Assembly: GCA_021404785.1 (NCBI GenBank)
Contig: QWHH01000017.1
Coordinates: 1-54,195, forward strand
Length of the DNA stretch: 54,195 nt
Reading direction: 5' to 3'
From: Lysobacterales bacterium PRO7
GTDB taxonomy: Bacteria > Pseudomonadota > Gammaproteobacteria > Xanthomonadales > Rhodanobacteraceae
The position numbers and the translations under genes are program-made. Positions 1 through 8,923 of the stretch are shown here, piece after piece. The notes beneath the pieces were generated by a model. It did not search any database and was not told the origin of the DNA. It saw only the letters and a program-made list of their open reading frames with translations. How positions within the stretch are numbered: the first letter of the stretch is position 1; every line of letters begins with the position of its first letter.

Positions 1-2130
1 GCCGGTGGCCGGCGTCGCCGTCACCGCCGTGCCGCTCGCACCGTAGTTCACCGTCTGCGGTGAACTGCCCGTGATGCTGCCGTTCGCGCCTGCCGTGTAG
101 GTCAGCGTGTAGGTGTTCGTTGTGCACGTCACCGTCACGTTGGTCACGTTCGCCGTGATGCTCGCGCCGCTGCCGTTCGTCACCGCGCAGGTCTGGCCCG
201 CGGGCTGTGACGCCACGCTCACCGTCCAGCCCGAACCCGACTGCAACGGCGTCGTGAACGTGAAGCCGCCATTGGTCGTGAACGATTGCGTCTGCGAGCT
301 CGTCGGCGTCGTACCGTTCAGGGCAAGCTGCACCGTGCCGGTCAAGCCGCTGATCGTGCCGCCGATGGTGTAGGTGGCGGTTGATCCGCAGCCCGGGAAC
401 TTGAACGAACCGATGCGTGTCTGCCAATTACCCGCCGTGCCATTGGCCTGGGTGTCGTAATACTCGGTGGTGTACCAGAACGTGCAATCGTCGCTCGGGT
501 CGATTGTCATCGACGAATAATCGCCCCAGCGGTAACACGCGGCACCGCCGCAATTGTTGGCCTGTCCGCCGCCGCCGGTGACCAGCGCCACCTCGCTTTG
601 CGGCAGCGTGTTCAGCGGATCGCCCGCGAGGCGGCCCGCGTAATAGATGCTTGGGTAATCCGTGGCACTCGAACGGCTGTAGCCGATCGCCATGTTGCCA
701 GACCCGTCCACCGCCAGCGCTGGCATCCAGCGATGTTTGGTGGTGTCCGGCGCATAGATCTGCTGCTGCACCGGCGTGGTAACGATCGTGCCGCCGCTCA
801 CATTCACCTGTACCCATTGAGGCTGCGCGGGTACGGTCGGCGTACCACCGCCTCCCGTTGTATGCACCACCCACAAGGATTCGGCGCTGCCGATCTTGCG
901 GTACTGCACGCGCTGCATGACGCGGTCTTCGAGGCTGTCCAGCAAGGTGCTCGATCCTTGCTGTGGAATGTAATGCCCGCCGTTGTAGTTGTATGAAGCG
1001 TGCGGAACCGAAGTCGCCGCGCTCACGGTGCCGCCGCCGCCGCAATTGGCGCCCGGCGTGAACTTGCGAACATTGAGACCGTAAATTGATTGAGATTCGG
1101 CGACGAAATATTCCGGCGTGCCGGCCGGAGGCAACGATCCGGCACTGCTGCCAAGCAGATCGGCGGGGAAGAGGGAAAATTCGTTCGCTGTGGCGTAACT
1201 CAAGAAGCCGATGGAACTGGTGAGCGCATTGCCCGCGTACATGTCGGTGGTGCTGAACGATGCCACGATCGAACCCGCGTAGGCTCCGCTTGGCTCGGTA
1301 AATCCGTTGGCGCCCATGTACAGACAACCATCGTTCCAGAGACCGAACTTGGGATAGTCGTTGAGCGTGCCCGCAGGCGGGCCGCCGCTGGCGCCGGTAT
1401 CCACCCGCACCGCGTAGAACCGCCAGCCGCCGCCGACCGGATCGCCGGTCTTGGAAACGGCGATGCATTGGTAAAACGGAGTGGCGGGCTTTCCGGCCGT
1501 GACGCCGAAGGCAAAGTCGGTGATGATCCAGCGGTCACTGCGTGGATCGTGCACCACGACAGGATCGCCGCGGTTCTGGTTCAAGCAGATTGTTGGGGTA
1601 CCGGAAATGGACCACAACTGGTTGATGGTGAAACTGGCGGCCAGTGCACCTGTCGATTTGTCGAATACACCCATGGCCGTGTTCACCGACTGGATGTAAT
1701 ACGTCGGACCCACGTCGCCATTGGTATCCGGCGGCCAGCCGCCGCCCGCCTGGCCACCATTGACGGCCGTGGTGAACCCAAGTCCTGCAAAATTTGCCAT
1801 CGTCGATGGCATCGGCCCGGACATCTCGACGCTCGGCGGAGTCCGCGATGCTTCCGGCCCCGGCGGCGGCTTCTGGTTCGGCGGTTCCTCGTATTCGTTG
1901 AGCAGCAAATAATATTCCGGCGGCGTATAGGTCTGCGGCAAGGTGCGCAGGTCGCCGTCGAATTCGGTCGGGTACGCAAGCGGCAGGGCGACGGTCGTCG
2001 CTGCCGGCGGTGGTTGCGGCGCCTGTTGCGAATACGCCGGCGCCGACGAAAGTACCGCAAGTACCGCTGCCGAGACAACGAGCTTCGTATCGCGCACGAT
2101 GTGCGCGATTGAAAACTTATCAATACGCAT
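1..2130 (-). CDS. Secreted beta-rich protein with C-terminal InlB-like repeats (3' end outside window)
   Basis: An open frame of 710 codons runs from an ATG at 2130 to the left edge with no stop, so the gene is partial at its 3' end. A GGGGA Shine-Dalgarno-like run lies about 9 nt before the ATG. Residues 1-34 form a signal peptide ending AYS-Q. After a proline-rich linker (about 35-105) comes a 450-residue aromatic- and Gly-rich region resembling secreted beta-propeller/sialidase-like proteins (for example VHDPRSDRWIITDF and YRWGDYSSMTIDP). From about residue 600 there is a TVGG-type carbohydrate-surface repeat (GGTISGLTGTVQLALNG through QPAGQTCAV), then the start of an InlB B-repeat/Bacterial_repeat unit (YTLTYTAGANGSITG). 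Such tails are common on exported proteins of Xanthomonadales. Function unknown; extracellular adhesion or a surface enzyme are guesses. Total length cannot be seen. Confidence 0.85.
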   Translation of the reverse strand, partial: MRIDKFSIAHIVRDTKLVVSAAVLAVLSSAPAYSQQAPQPPPAATTVALPLAYPTEFDGDLRTLPQTYTPPEYYLLLNEYEEPPNQKPPPGPEASRTPPSVEMSGPMPSTMANFAGLGFTTAVNGGQAGGGWPPDTNGDVGPTYYIQSVNTAMGVFDKSTGALAASFTINQLWSISGTPTICLNQNRGDPVVVHDPRSDRWIITDFAFGVTAGKPATPFYQCIAVSKTGDPVGGGWRFYAVRVDTGASGGPPAGTLNDYPKFGLWNDGCLYMGANGFTEPSGAYAGSIVASFSTTDMYAGNALTSSIGFLSYATANEFSLFPADLLGSSAGSLPPAGTPEYFVAESQSIYGLNVRKFTPGANCGGGGTVSAATSVPHASYNYNGGHYIPQQGSSTLLDSLEDRVMQRVQYRKIGSAESLWVVHTTGGGGTPTVPAQPQWVQVNVSGGTIVTTPVQQQIYAPDTTKHRWMPALAVDGSGNMAIGYSRSSATDYPSIYYAGRLAGDPLNTLPQSEVALVTGGGGQANNCGGAACYRWGDYSSMTIDPSDDCTFWYTTEYYDTQANGTAGNWQTRIGSFKFPGCGSTATYTIGGTISGLTGTVQLALNGTTPTSSQTQSFTTNGGFTFTTPLQSGSGWTVSVASQPAGQTCAVTNGSGASITANVTNVTVTCTTNTYTLTYTAGANGSITGSSPQTVNYGASGTAVTATPATG

Positions 2131-2151
2131 CTGGAATCATCCCCAAATAAA

Positions 2152-2170
2152 ATTCGCTTTTCGTGCGAAT
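2152..2170. other. Short inverted repeat in the leader of the secreted-protein gene
   Basis: ATTCGC and GCGAAT flank a 7-nt loop about 22 nt upstream of the ATG at 2130. It could be a leader hairpin or an operator. I see no convincing -35/-10 pair in the 172-bp gap to the neighbouring gene. Confidence 0.3.
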
Positions 2171-2302
2171 CGTTCTGCTTGCATGCCAGCAACTGCCTGA
2201 CACGCCCCCACAGCGACCCTAACCAAGCGCGTGGACTATACGGGCGCCGAAAGTCGCAGGCAACTATCCGCCTGTGGATGTATGGACAATCGTTACCTGT
2301 AC

Positions 2303-3427
2303 CTAGCGCCGCAATGCGCTGACCCGAAACGCATCGCCCATCTGCCCCGGCAACGTGAGCCGCTTGACCTGCTGCGCCAGCGCGTAGCGCGCGGTTTCGT
2401 CGGCCGCGTTCGCATACGCATCCGCGAATACTTCATCCAATCCATGCTGGACGAGAAATTGCGCCTGCGTTTCGAACGCGACGGTTTTGAATCCCCTCGC
2501 CCCACCCGCTTTGATCAATGCGTCGAAATCCACATGCGCGGTGATGTCCTGTAGTCCCGGCAGGATCAGCGGATTGGCGTGCGCGCGGTGCCGGTAATGG
2601 CAACGCAAGGTGCCGTGTGCGCGTTGCGGCGAATAGTATTCGGCTTGCGCGTAACCGTAGTCGATAAACAATGCCGTGCCATTCTGCATCTGGCGAGTGA
2701 TTTCGGCAAACCATGGCGCGAGCATCGTGCAGATTTCGGATGAATACGGCTGCAGCAAAGACGTTGCATCCGGAATGATCTTCGCCACTGCGGCGCGCAG
2801 ACTTTCATCGGCGCGGCACTCACTCCAGACAAATTGCCAGTCATCGTCGATGCCGACCCTGCGTTCGAACACATCGCCATTGTGCAGCGCGAACAAACGT
2901 ACCGGCAGCGCATCGATCACTTCGTTGGCGATCAGCGCTCCACGCCATGCCTGCGCGGGCGGTGCATCCAGCCATTCGCAGCGACTTTCCAGATGCGGAC
3001 TATGCTGCAAAATGCGCATCTGTTGGCGCTGGCGCAAATCGGCGCTGCGTTCGAGCAGACGATAGCGTTGCGGCAATGCGTCCAGCCGTTCGAGTTCGAC
3101 GAGTAATTCCGCAGCGAGCGCGCCCGAACCGGGACCGAGTTCGAGAATGTCGCCATGCGTTTCGCGCAGCACGGGAGCCAGCGCACGTGCGAGACAGCGC
3201 GCGAACACGAAGCCGAGTTCTGGCGCGGTGACGAAATCGCCCGCCGCGCCGAACTTGGCCGCGCCCGCGCTGTAGTAACCCAGGCCCGGCGCATACAGGG
3301 CCAGTTCCATGTAGCGCGCGAAATCCAGCGCGCCGCCCGCAGCGTCGATCTCGCCGCGGATAAGCGCGGCAACGCGCTCGCTATGCGCAAGCTCGTCGGG
3401 ACTGGGCGGGGGCAAATCGACGCGCAC
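2303..3427 (-). CDS. SAM-dependent methyltransferase, MidA/NDUFAF7 (COG1565) family
   Basis: Class I methyltransferase of the COG1565/DUF185 family, related to mitochondrial NDUFAF7/MidA, which methylates an arginine of a complex I subunit. The bacterial substrate is unknown. Visible signatures are the family N-terminus (LPPPSPDELAHSERVAALI, then FARYMELALYAPGLGYYSAG and FGAAGDFVTAPELG), the SAM glycine loop ILELGPGSGALAAELL, and LIANEVIDALPV. The frame is open to an ATG at 3511 and another at 3466. Both would extend into the divergent reductase gene, and the extra residues do not look like the family. I chose GTG 3427, which puts about five residues before the conserved LPPP and has a GGAA about 6-10 nt upstream; the start is the least certain part. 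The gene is divergent from pteridine reductase with only 37 bp between starts. Confidence 0.88.
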   Translation of the reverse strand: MRVDLPPPSPDELAHSERVAALIRGEIDAAGGALDFARYMELALYAPGLGYYSAGAAKFGAAGDFVTAPELGFVFARCLARALAPVLRETHGDILELGPGSGALAAELLVELERLDALPQRYRLLERSADLRQRQQMRILQHSPHLESRCEWLDAPPAQAWRGALIANEVIDALPVRLFALHNGDVFERRVGIDDDWQFVWSECRADESLRAAVAKIIPDATSLLQPYSSEICTMLAPWFAEITRQMQNGTALFIDYGYAQAEYYSPQRAHGTLRCHYRHRAHANPLILPGLQDITAHVDFDALIKAGGARGFKTVAFETQAQFLVQHGLDEVFADAYANAADETARYALAQQVKRLTLPGQMGDAFRVSALRR

Positions 3428-3464
3428 GCTGGCGTTCCGCGAAAAAATGGAGTGCAATCCTGCC

Positions 3465-4208
3465 ATGAATGAGCAACAACGTCCCGTCGCCCTGATCACC
3501 GGAGCGGCCAAGCGCGTCGGCGCGCAGATCGCACGCAGCTTGCACGGTGCGGGTTACGACCTCGCCCTGCACTATCGCCATTCGCGTGGCGAGATGGATG
3601 CGTTGTGCGCGGAACTGAACATGGCGCGCAACGGTAGCGCACAGGCCATCCAGGCCGAGCTTGCGGATGTGGAAGTGATGCCGCGCATCGTCGAGGCCTG
3701 CATCACCCGCTTCGGCCGGCTCGACGCGCTGGTGAACAACGCCTCGGCGTTCTACGCAACACCGGTGGGAAGTGTCACGCCGACGCAGTGGGAAGAATTG
3801 TTCGCCAGCAATGCACGCGCACCGTTTTTCCTGGCGCAAGCCGCAGCACCGCATCTGCAAGCCGCGCACGGCGCCATCGTCAACATGGCGGACATCTATG
3901 CCGAGCGCCCCCTGCCCGGGCATGCGGTGTACTGCATGGCCAAGGCCGCGCTGGTGATGATGACGCTGGCGCTGGCCAAGGAACTCGGGCCGAAGGTGCG
4001 CGTCAATGCCATCGCGCCGGGCGCCGTGCTGTGGCCGGAATCCGGCAAGGCGTATGCGGATCAGAAGGAGCTTGTCGCGCGCACGCCGCTCAAGCGCGCG
4101 GGTTCACCTGAGGATGTTGCCGCCGCCGTACTGTTCCTGCTGCGCGACGCGAAATTCACGACCGGGCAGATTCTGAAAGTGGACGGCGGGCGGGCGTTGG
4201 CGATTTAA
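3465..4208 (+). CDS. Pteridine reductase (short-chain dehydrogenase, FolM/PTR1-like)
   Basis: 247-residue SDR enzyme. The Rossmann motif TGAAKRVG has the TGxxxRxG form typical of PTR1/FolM rather than the generic TGxxxGxG. It is followed by VNNASAFY, the catalytic YCMAK (YxxxK) and a GQILKVDGGRAL C-terminus. It probably reduces dihydrobiopterin or dihydromonapterin (or dihydrofolate) with NADPH. Placement beside folK and folB supports a folate/pterin role. I chose ATG 3465 over the in-frame ATG 3447, because 3465 begins with MNEQQRPVALITGAAK as in the family. The last four bases overlap the convergent folK stop. Confidence 0.93.
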   Translation: MNEQQRPVALITGAAKRVGAQIARSLHGAGYDLALHYRHSRGEMDALCAELNMARNGSAQAIQAELADVEVMPRIVEACITRFGRLDALVNNASAFYATPVGSVTPTQWEELFASNARAPFFLAQAAAPHLQAAHGAIVNMADIYAERPLPGHAVYCMAKAALVMMTLALAKELGPKVRVNAIAPGAVLWPESGKAYADQKELVARTPLKRAGSPEDVAAAVLFLLRDAKFTTGQILKVDGGRALAI

Positions 4209-4690
4209 AGGTCGGCAACCCGCGTGGAGTGATCCTTCTCTTTGGGGAATTCGTGCCAAAGCTGCCCTATCATCTTGCCCAGAACGGGATGCTTCGCGTC
4301 CGCCGCGATATCCGCCAGCGGCTTGAGCACGAAGGCGTATTTCAGTTCGGGCCGCGGAATCTCCAGGTTACCCGGCCCCTTCACGACCTGATCACCGAAC
4401 AGCACGATATCGACATCGAGCGTGCGGCTGGAAAAACGCGGCACGTCGCGGCGTCGGCCATGCCGATCCTCAAGCGCGTGCAGCCAATCATTGAGTACGC
4501 TGACGCCAACATCCGTGTCGATGCCGGCGGCGAGGTTGAGGAAATCCGGACCATCGAAACCGATGGCGGGAAAGCGATACACCGGCGAAATGATGATGTC
4601 GCCGAAGCGGCCATGCAGTTCGCGCAGCGCCGCGCGCAGATTCGCTTCCGGTTCCAGGTTCGAGCCGAGGCTGAGCCAGGCACGGGTCAT
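4205..4690 (-). CDS. folK: 2-amino-4-hydroxy-6-hydroxymethyldihydropteridine pyrophosphokinase (HPPK)
   Basis: 161 residues, the usual HPPK size. It transfers pyrophosphate from ATP to 6-hydroxymethyl-7,8-dihydropterin in folate synthesis. The N-terminus WLSLGSNLEPEANLRAAL and the metal-binding signature SSRTLDVDIVLFGD (the two Mg-binding Asp) are intact, as is IPRPELKYAFVLKPL. The ATG overlaps the TGA of folB in an ATGA, so translation is probably coupled. It is the last gene of the tsaD-folB-folK run. Confidence 0.95.
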   Translation of the reverse strand: MTRAWLSLGSNLEPEANLRAALRELHGRFGDIIISPVYRFPAIGFDGPDFLNLAAGIDTDVGVSVLNDWLHALEDRHGRRRDVPRFSSRTLDVDIVLFGDQVVKGPGNLEIPRPELKYAFVLKPLADIAADAKHPVLGKMIGQLWHEFPKEKDHSTRVADL

Positions 4691-5049
4691 GCGTTTGGCT
4701 TCCCGCCCCGCTCAATCATCACGCCTACCGCCTTCGATCCCGTCACCGCGCCGGGCTTGGACAATTTCAGCCGCAACCACGCCACGCCGAATTCCTCGCG
4801 CACGATCTGCGCGCAGCGTTCGGCCAGGGTTTCCACAAGTTCAAAATGGGATTCTTCCACAAATACAATCAGACGCTTGGCGATCTTCTTGTAATCGAGT
4901 GTGTCCTCGATCTTGTCGCTCGCCGCCGGTTTACGGTTGTCGAAAGCCATTTCCAGGTCCAGCGCCACGGTTTGCCGGATCTTGCGTTCCCAATCGTAGA
5001 TGCCGATGACGGTTTCGATGCGCAGCTCTTCGATGAACACGACATCCAT
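4687..5049 (-). CDS. folB: Dihydroneopterin aldolase
   Basis: 120 residues, beginning [21 protein letters not shown]. The last seven residues carry the family IGIYDWER motif. LVETLAERCAQIV and LKLSKPGAVTGSKAVGV are the substrate pocket and catalytic Lys region of DHNA aldolase/epimerase. It forms 6-hydroxymethyl-dihydropterin for the HPPK encoded next. The ATG at 5049 shares its A with the TGA of tsaD (TGATG). The frame is open far upstream, but that extension is only the antisense of tsaD. Confidence 0.95.
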   Translation of the reverse strand: MDVVFIEELRIETVIGIYDWERKIRQTVALDLEMAFDNRKPAASDKIEDTLDYKKIAKRLIVFVEESHFELVETLAERCAQIVREEFGVAWLRLKLSKPGAVTGSKAVGVMIERGGKPNA

Positions 5050-6110
5050 CACGCAGCCTCCAGCGGCGCCAGCGATTCCAGATCCCAGCGCGGCGCGACC
5101 TTGATCGCCGCGTCGTCGTGCAGCCCGGCCTGCAGGCGCAGCGCGCCGGCCAGCGCGATCATTGCGCCGTTGTCGGTGCAGAATTCCAGGCGTGGAAAAT
5201 ACACACGGAAGCCATCGCGTTGCGCCGCCTCGGCGAGCTTGGCGCGCAGCTTGCGATTCGCGCCGACACCACCGGCAATGACCAGTCGGGTCGCGCCGAC
5301 CTGTTCCAGTGCGCGCCGGCATTTGATCAGCAGGGTTTCGACAATGGCATCCTCGAAACCGCGCGCGATATCGGCCTTGGCGTTCGCCTCGTCCGCATGC
5401 TGCTGATAGGCGAGCAGAACTTGCGTCTTCAATCCCGAGAAACTGAAATCCAGCCCGGGCCGATCGGTCATCGGACGCGAAAACCTGAACTTGCCCGGCG
5501 CGCCGGATTCGGCCAGCTTGGCCAGCGCGGGGCCGCCCGGATACGGCAATCCCATCAGCTTGGCGGTCTTGTCGAAGGCCTCGCCGGCAGCATCGTCGAG
5601 GGTGTCGCCGAGCAGGCGGTAGCGGCCGATGGCGGTGACTTCAATCAGCATCGAATGCCCGCCCGACACCAGCAGGGCCACAAACGGCGGCTGCGGCGGA
5701 TCGGCCTCGAGCAAGGGCGCGAGCAGGTGCCCTTCCATGTGATGCACGCCAATCGCGGGCACATCCAGCGCCCAGGCCTGCGCGCGCGCGCAGGAGGCGC
5801 CAACCAGCAAGGCGCCAACCAGACCCGGCCCGGCCGTGTAGGCGACCCCGCCGAGTTCGCGTGTGCTCATTCCGGCCTTGGACAGGGTTTCGCGGATCAG
5901 GGGCAGCAGCTTGCGCACATGGTCGCGGCTGGCCAGTTCCGGCACCACGCCGCCATAGTCCGCGTGCATCTTGATCTGGCTGTACAGGGTATGCGCGACC
6001 AGGCCCCGAGCCGGATCGAACACCGCCACCCCGGTTTCGTCGCAGGAGGTCTCGATGCCAAGCACTGGGCCCGGCACAGGACCCGATTTTGCAATTTTCT
6101 GGTTCGACAC
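5049..6110 (-). CDS. tsaD: tRNA N6-adenosine threonylcarbamoyltransferase TsaD
   Basis: Catalyses the last step of t6A37 synthesis on ANN-decoding tRNAs, with TsaB/Tsa[13 protein letters not shown] opens the fold. HHMEGH (metal-binding His pair), [33 protein letters not shown] and [10 protein letters not shown] are all present. The frame is open to 6266, inside rpsU. I used GTG 6110, giving 353 residues and the N-terminus [13 protein letters not shown] 6077 (342) and GTG 6065 (339) are nearer the usual 337 and remain possible. None has a good Shine-Dalgarno, so the transcript may be nearly leaderless. Divergent from rpsU, as in many gammaproteobacteria. Confidence 0.92.
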   Translation of the reverse strand: MSNQKIAKSGPVPGPVLGIETSCDETGVAVFDPARGLVAHTLYSQIKMHADYGGVVPELASRDHVRKLLPLIRETLSKAGMSTRELGGVAYTAGPGLVGALLVGASCARAQAWALDVPAIGVHHMEGHLLAPLLEADPPQPPFVALLVSGGHSMLIEVTAIGRYRLLGDTLDDAAGEAFDKTAKLMGLPYPGGPALAKLAESGAPGKFRFSRPMTDRPGLDFSFSGLKTQVLLAYQQHADEANAKADIARGFEDAIVETLLIKCRRALEQVGATRLVIAGGVGANRKLRAKLAEAAQRDGFRVYFPRLEFCTDNGAMIALAGALRLQAGLHDDAAIKVAPRWDLESLAPLEAA

Positions 6111-6118
6111 GGTAAAAT
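6089..6118 (+). promoter_or_regulatory. Sigma70-type promoter of rpsU
   Basis: TTGCAA at 6089-6094 and TAAAAT at 6113-6118 are separated by 18 bp, giving a start near 6125 and a leader of about 40 nt before the rpsU ATG. It overlaps the 5' end of the divergent tsaD. Confidence 0.6.
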
Positions 6119-6128
6119 ATGCGGCTCG

Positions 6129-6142
6129 CCCGATAGATCGGG
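6129..6142 (+). promoter_or_regulatory. Inverted repeat in rpsU leader
   Basis: CCCGAT and ATCGGG are separated by 2 nt, so the RNA would form a 5-bp stem with a TAGA tetraloop. It sits just after the predicted start site and before the GGAG of rpsU. It may be a protein-binding or mRNA-stability element. Confidence 0.35.
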
Positions 6143-6165
6143 TATTAGTGTACAGCGGAGACCCC

Positions 6166-6381
6166 ATGCCCAACGTCAAAGTTCGCGAGAACGAGCCTTT
6201 CGAGTTCGCGCTGCGCCGCTTCAAGCGCACCTGCGAGAAGGCCGGCGTGCTGGCCGAAACGCGCAAGCGCGAGTTCTACGAAAAGCCGACGCAGGAACGC
6301 AAGCGCAAGGCCGCCGCCGCGGTGAAGCGCCATCTGCGCCGCGTTTCGCGCGACGTGACCAAGCGCAAGCGCTTGTACTGA
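6166..6381 (+). CDS. rpsU: 30S ribosomal protein S21
   Basis: 71 residues, the standard bS21 length: [19 protein letters not shown], then [20 protein letters not shown] and a very basic tail ending KRKRLY. GGAG stands 5 nt before the ATG. It opens the rpsU-yqeY-pspC-dnaG run, the local form of the macromolecular-synthesis operon. An intrinsic terminator follows, so S21 can be made in excess over the downstream genes. Confidence 0.97.
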   Translation: MPNVKVRENEPFEFALRRFKRTCEKAGVLAETRKREFYEKPTQERKRKAAAAVKRHLRRVSRDVTKRKRLY

Positions 6382-6406
6382 AGCTTGCGTTTACGTGATT
6401 TCACGG

Positions 6407-6436
6407 ACCGGCGTTGCGCAAGCGGCGCCGGTTTTT
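6407..6436 (+). terminator. Intrinsic terminator/attenuator after rpsU
   Basis: ACCGGCG (6407-6413) pairs with CGCCGGT (6426-6432) around a 12-nt loop and runs into TTTTT (6432-6436). The loop itself contains TTGCGCAA. It probably allows partial read-through to yqeY and dnaG, as between rpsU and dnaG in E. coli. Confidence 0.75.
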
Positions 6437-6461
6437 GTGTTTTTGGAACGGGATAAATGTC

Positions 6462-6914
6462 ATGAGCCTCAAAATCAAACTCACCGACGACATGAAGGCC
6501 GCGATGAAGGGCGGCGACAAGGATCGGCTCGGCACGATTCGCCTGATCAATGCGGCGATCAAGCAGCGCGAAGTCGATGAGCGCATCACGTTGGACGATG
6601 CACAAGTATTGTCCGTGCTGGAGAAGATGCTCAAGCAGCGCCGCGATTCGATCACGCAGTTCGAAGCCGCCAACCGCAACGACCTGGCCGACAAGGAAAA
6701 GGCCGAGGTCGTGGTGATTCAGGCTTACCTGCCCGCACAGATGACGCCAGCGGAAGTCGATGCCGCGATCGCCGCCGCGATCGCCGAATCCGGCGCGACC
6801 GGCCCGAAGGACATGGGCAAGGTGATGGGATTAGTCAAACCCAAGGTCGCCGGCCGCACCGACATGGGCAAATTGTCGGAACTGGTGAAGGCGAAATTGG
6901 CGGCGCTGGGCTGA
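6462..6914 (+). CDS. yqeY: GatB/YqeY domain-containing protein
   Basis: 150-residue YqeY family protein, related to the tRNA-binding tail of GatB. MSLKIKLTDDMKAAMKGGDK, RLINAAIKQREVDER, YLPAQMTPAEVDAAI and GPKDMGKVMGLVKPKVAGRTDMGKLSELVK are family hallmarks. The in-frame ATG 6414 lies inside the rpsU terminator. I therefore used ATG 6462, which has GGGA upstream. Its biochemical role is unsettled; it is often found between rpsU and dnaG. Confidence 0.93.
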   Translation: MSLKIKLTDDMKAAMKGGDKDRLGTIRLINAAIKQREVDERITLDDAQVLSVLEKMLKQRRDSITQFEAANRNDLADKEKAEVVVIQAYLPAQMTPAEVDAAIAAAIAESGATGPKDMGKVMGLVKPKVAGRTDMGKLSELVKAKLAALG

Positions 6915-6956
6915 TCCGCCGCGTAAACTGACGGCTTGTCCGCCGGAGTTGCTCAA

Positions 6957-7154
6957 ATGACCGATCTGAAGCCCCTGCGCCGCTCGCGCAACGACCGCAA
7001 GATCGCCGGCGTCTGCGGCGGCCTGGCCGAGCATTTCGGCCTTGACCCCACCTACACGCGCATCGGCTATGTGCTGTTGTCGATCTTGTCCGCCGCGTTT
7101 CCCGGCACGCTGATCTACCTGATCCTGTGGTGGCTGGTGCCGGAAGAAGATTGA
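6957..7154 (+). CDS. Small PspC-domain membrane protein
   Basis: 65 residues. PLRRSRNDRKIAGVCGGLAEHFGLDPTYTR is a classical PspC N-terminus, followed by one transmembrane segment (about 42-60, LLSILSAAFPGTLIYLILWWLV). GGAG precedes ATG 6957; the upstream ATG at 6936 gives a non-family extension. PspC proteins signal in envelope stress, but stand-alone short forms like this are uncharacterised. It lies between yqeY and dnaG with 42- and 26-bp gaps, so it is probably co-transcribed. Confidence 0.88.
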   Translation: MTDLKPLRRSRNDRKIAGVCGGLAEHFGLDPTYTRIGYVLLSILSAAFPGTLIYLILWWLVPEED

Positions 7155-7180
7155 GCGGCGGTAGTTGCGCCGAGATCCCC

Positions 7181-8923
7181 ATGGCTGGCCGCATCCCCGA
7201 AAAATTCATCGACGACCTGCTCGCCCGCGTCGACATCGTCGAGGTGATCGAGCAGCGCGTGCCGCTGAAGAAGGCCGGGCGCGACTGGACGGCGCGCTGC
7301 CCGTTCCACGACGAGCGTTCGCCGTCGTTCACGGTAAGTCCAAACAAGCAGTTCTACCACTGCTTCGGTTGCGGCGCGCACGGCAGCGCGATCAAGTTCC
7401 TGATGGAATACGACCGCATGGAATTTCCCGATGCGGTCGAGGAATTGGCCTCGCGCGTCGGCCTGAAAGTGCCATACGAAGGCGGCGGCAAGCGCACGCC
7501 GGTCGAGGATTCGGCGGATCTTTACACAGTGCTGGACGCCTGCGCGAAGTTCTACCAGCAAGAACTGCGCAAGAATGACAAGGCGCGCGCGTACTTCGAT
7601 GCGCGCGGGCTGGATGCCGCAACCATTGAACGCTTCAGTCTCGGCTACGCGCCGGATGGCTGGGACGGACTCAAGAACGCGCTCGGCACCTCGGCGCAGC
7701 GGATCACGCTGCTGGAAAAATCCGGCATGCTCACACGCGGCGAGCGCGGAACGCCTTATGACCGTTTCCGCGACCGCGTGATGTTTCCGATCCAGGATCG
7801 GCGCGGTCGCGTGATCGCGTTCGGTGGAAGGATTCTCGAAAAGACCGAAGACTCGGGCGCGAAGTATCTCAACTCGCCCGAAACGCCGCTGTTCCACAAG
7901 GGACAGCAACTGTTCGCGCTGTGGCAGGTGCGCCAGGCCCACAGCAAGATCCCACGCCTGATCGTGGTGGAAGGCTACATGGATGTGATCGCACTGTTCC
8001 AGCACGGCGTCACGCAGGCCGTCGCCACGCTCGGTACTGCAACCACGCGTGACCATGCCGAGTTGCTTTTCAGAAATTGTGCAGATGTATACTTCTGCTT
8101 CGACGGCGACCGCGCCGGGCGCGGCGCGGCATGGAAAGCGGTCGAATCAGTGCTGCCGCGCATGCGCGACGGGCGCCAGGCGTTTTTTCTGTTCCTGCCC
8201 GATGGCGAAGATCCGGATTCGTTGATCCGCAAGGAAGGCCAGTCCGGTTTCGAGGAACGCCTGAAGAACGCTACGCCGCTATCCGAATTTTTCTTCGCCG
8301 AACTCTCGCACGATGTGAACCTTGCCAGTCTCGACGGCAAGGCACGTCTGGCCGAACACGCGCGACCCTTGCTGAGGCAGATACCCGACGGCGCATTCCG
8401 CGACCTGATGCTCGGCGAACTCGACCGCATCACGAACGTGAAGCTACGTGTCGATGCACCCGCAACCACGCCGCGCAAATCCGTGCGACCGCAGGAACGT
8501 ACCCTGGTGCGCAGCGCCGTTGCATTGCTCGTGCAGCATCCGGCCTTCGCGGAAAGTTTGCAGCCACCGTGGCTGTTCGCGACGCTGCGTCAGCCGGGCA
8601 TCGGGCTGCTCGCCGAACTTATCGCGCTGTGCCGCGAACGTCCAACAATGTCGACCGCGATCCTGCTCGAACATTTCGAAGGCCGCGAGGAAGCGCGCGC
8701 GCTGCACAAACTCGCGATCCTGGATTTTCCCGGCGATAACGACGCGCTGCGCGCGGAGTTCGTCGACGCGATCCGCCAGCTCGATCGGCAAACGCACCAG
8801 CAGCGCCTGGACGATTTGCTGAAAAAACAAGAGGATACCGCGCTGGGTGCGGACGAAAAGGACGAATTACGCCGTTTGCTGGCGGGGAAAAACGCGCCCC
8901 ACCCGCCGGCAAGCCCTGATTGA
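7181..8923 (+). CDS. dnaG: DNA primase
   Basis: 580 residues, the normal size. It makes RNA primers at the replication fork. The CHC2 zinc finger uses C40, H43, C61 and C64. The TOPRIM domain has EGYMD near 263-267 and FDGDRAG near 306. The C-terminal region (about 440-580) has the helical look of the DnaB-interaction domain. The N-terminus MAGRIPEKFIDDLLARVDIVEVI fixes ATG 7181; the further upstream frame overlaps the pspC-like gene. rpoD does not follow. Confidence 0.97.
   Translation: MAGRIPEKFIDDLLARVDIVEVIEQRVPLKKAGRDWTARCPFHDERSPSFTVSPNKQFYHCFGCGAHGSAIKFLMEYDRMEFPDAVEELASRVGLKVPYEGGGKRTPVEDSADLYTVLDACAKFYQQELRKNDKARAYFDARGLDAATIERFSLGYAPDGWDGLKNALGTSAQRITLLEKSGMLTRGERGTPYDRFRDRVMFPIQDRRGRVIAFGGRILEKTEDSGAKYLNSPETPLFHKGQQLFALWQVRQAHSKIPRLIVVEGYMDVIALFQHGVTQAVATLGTATTRDHAELLFRNCADVYFCFDGDRAGRGAAWKAVESVLPRMRDGRQAFFLFLPDGEDPDSLIRKEGQSGFEERLKNATPLSEFFFAELSHDVNLASLDGKARLAEHARPLLRQIPDGAFRDLMLGELDRITNVKLRVDAPATTPRKSVRPQERTLVRSAVALLVQHPAFAESLQPPWLFATLRQPGIGLLAELIALCRERPTMSTAILLEHFEGREEARALHKLAILDFPGDNDALRAEFVDAIRQLDRQTHQQRLDDLLKKQEDTALGADEKDELRRLLAGKNAPHPPASPD

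Noticed and set aside
428-2112. Overlapping open frames of 340-346 codons on both strands
   Set aside because: They are out of frame with the signal-peptide-bearing gene that spans 1-2130 on the minus strand; their products are Arg/His-rich nonsense.
5118-6398. 426-codon plus-strand frame opposite tsaD
   Set aside because: Antisense of tsaD; Arg/Gln/His-rich with no domain, typical of high-GC shadow frames.
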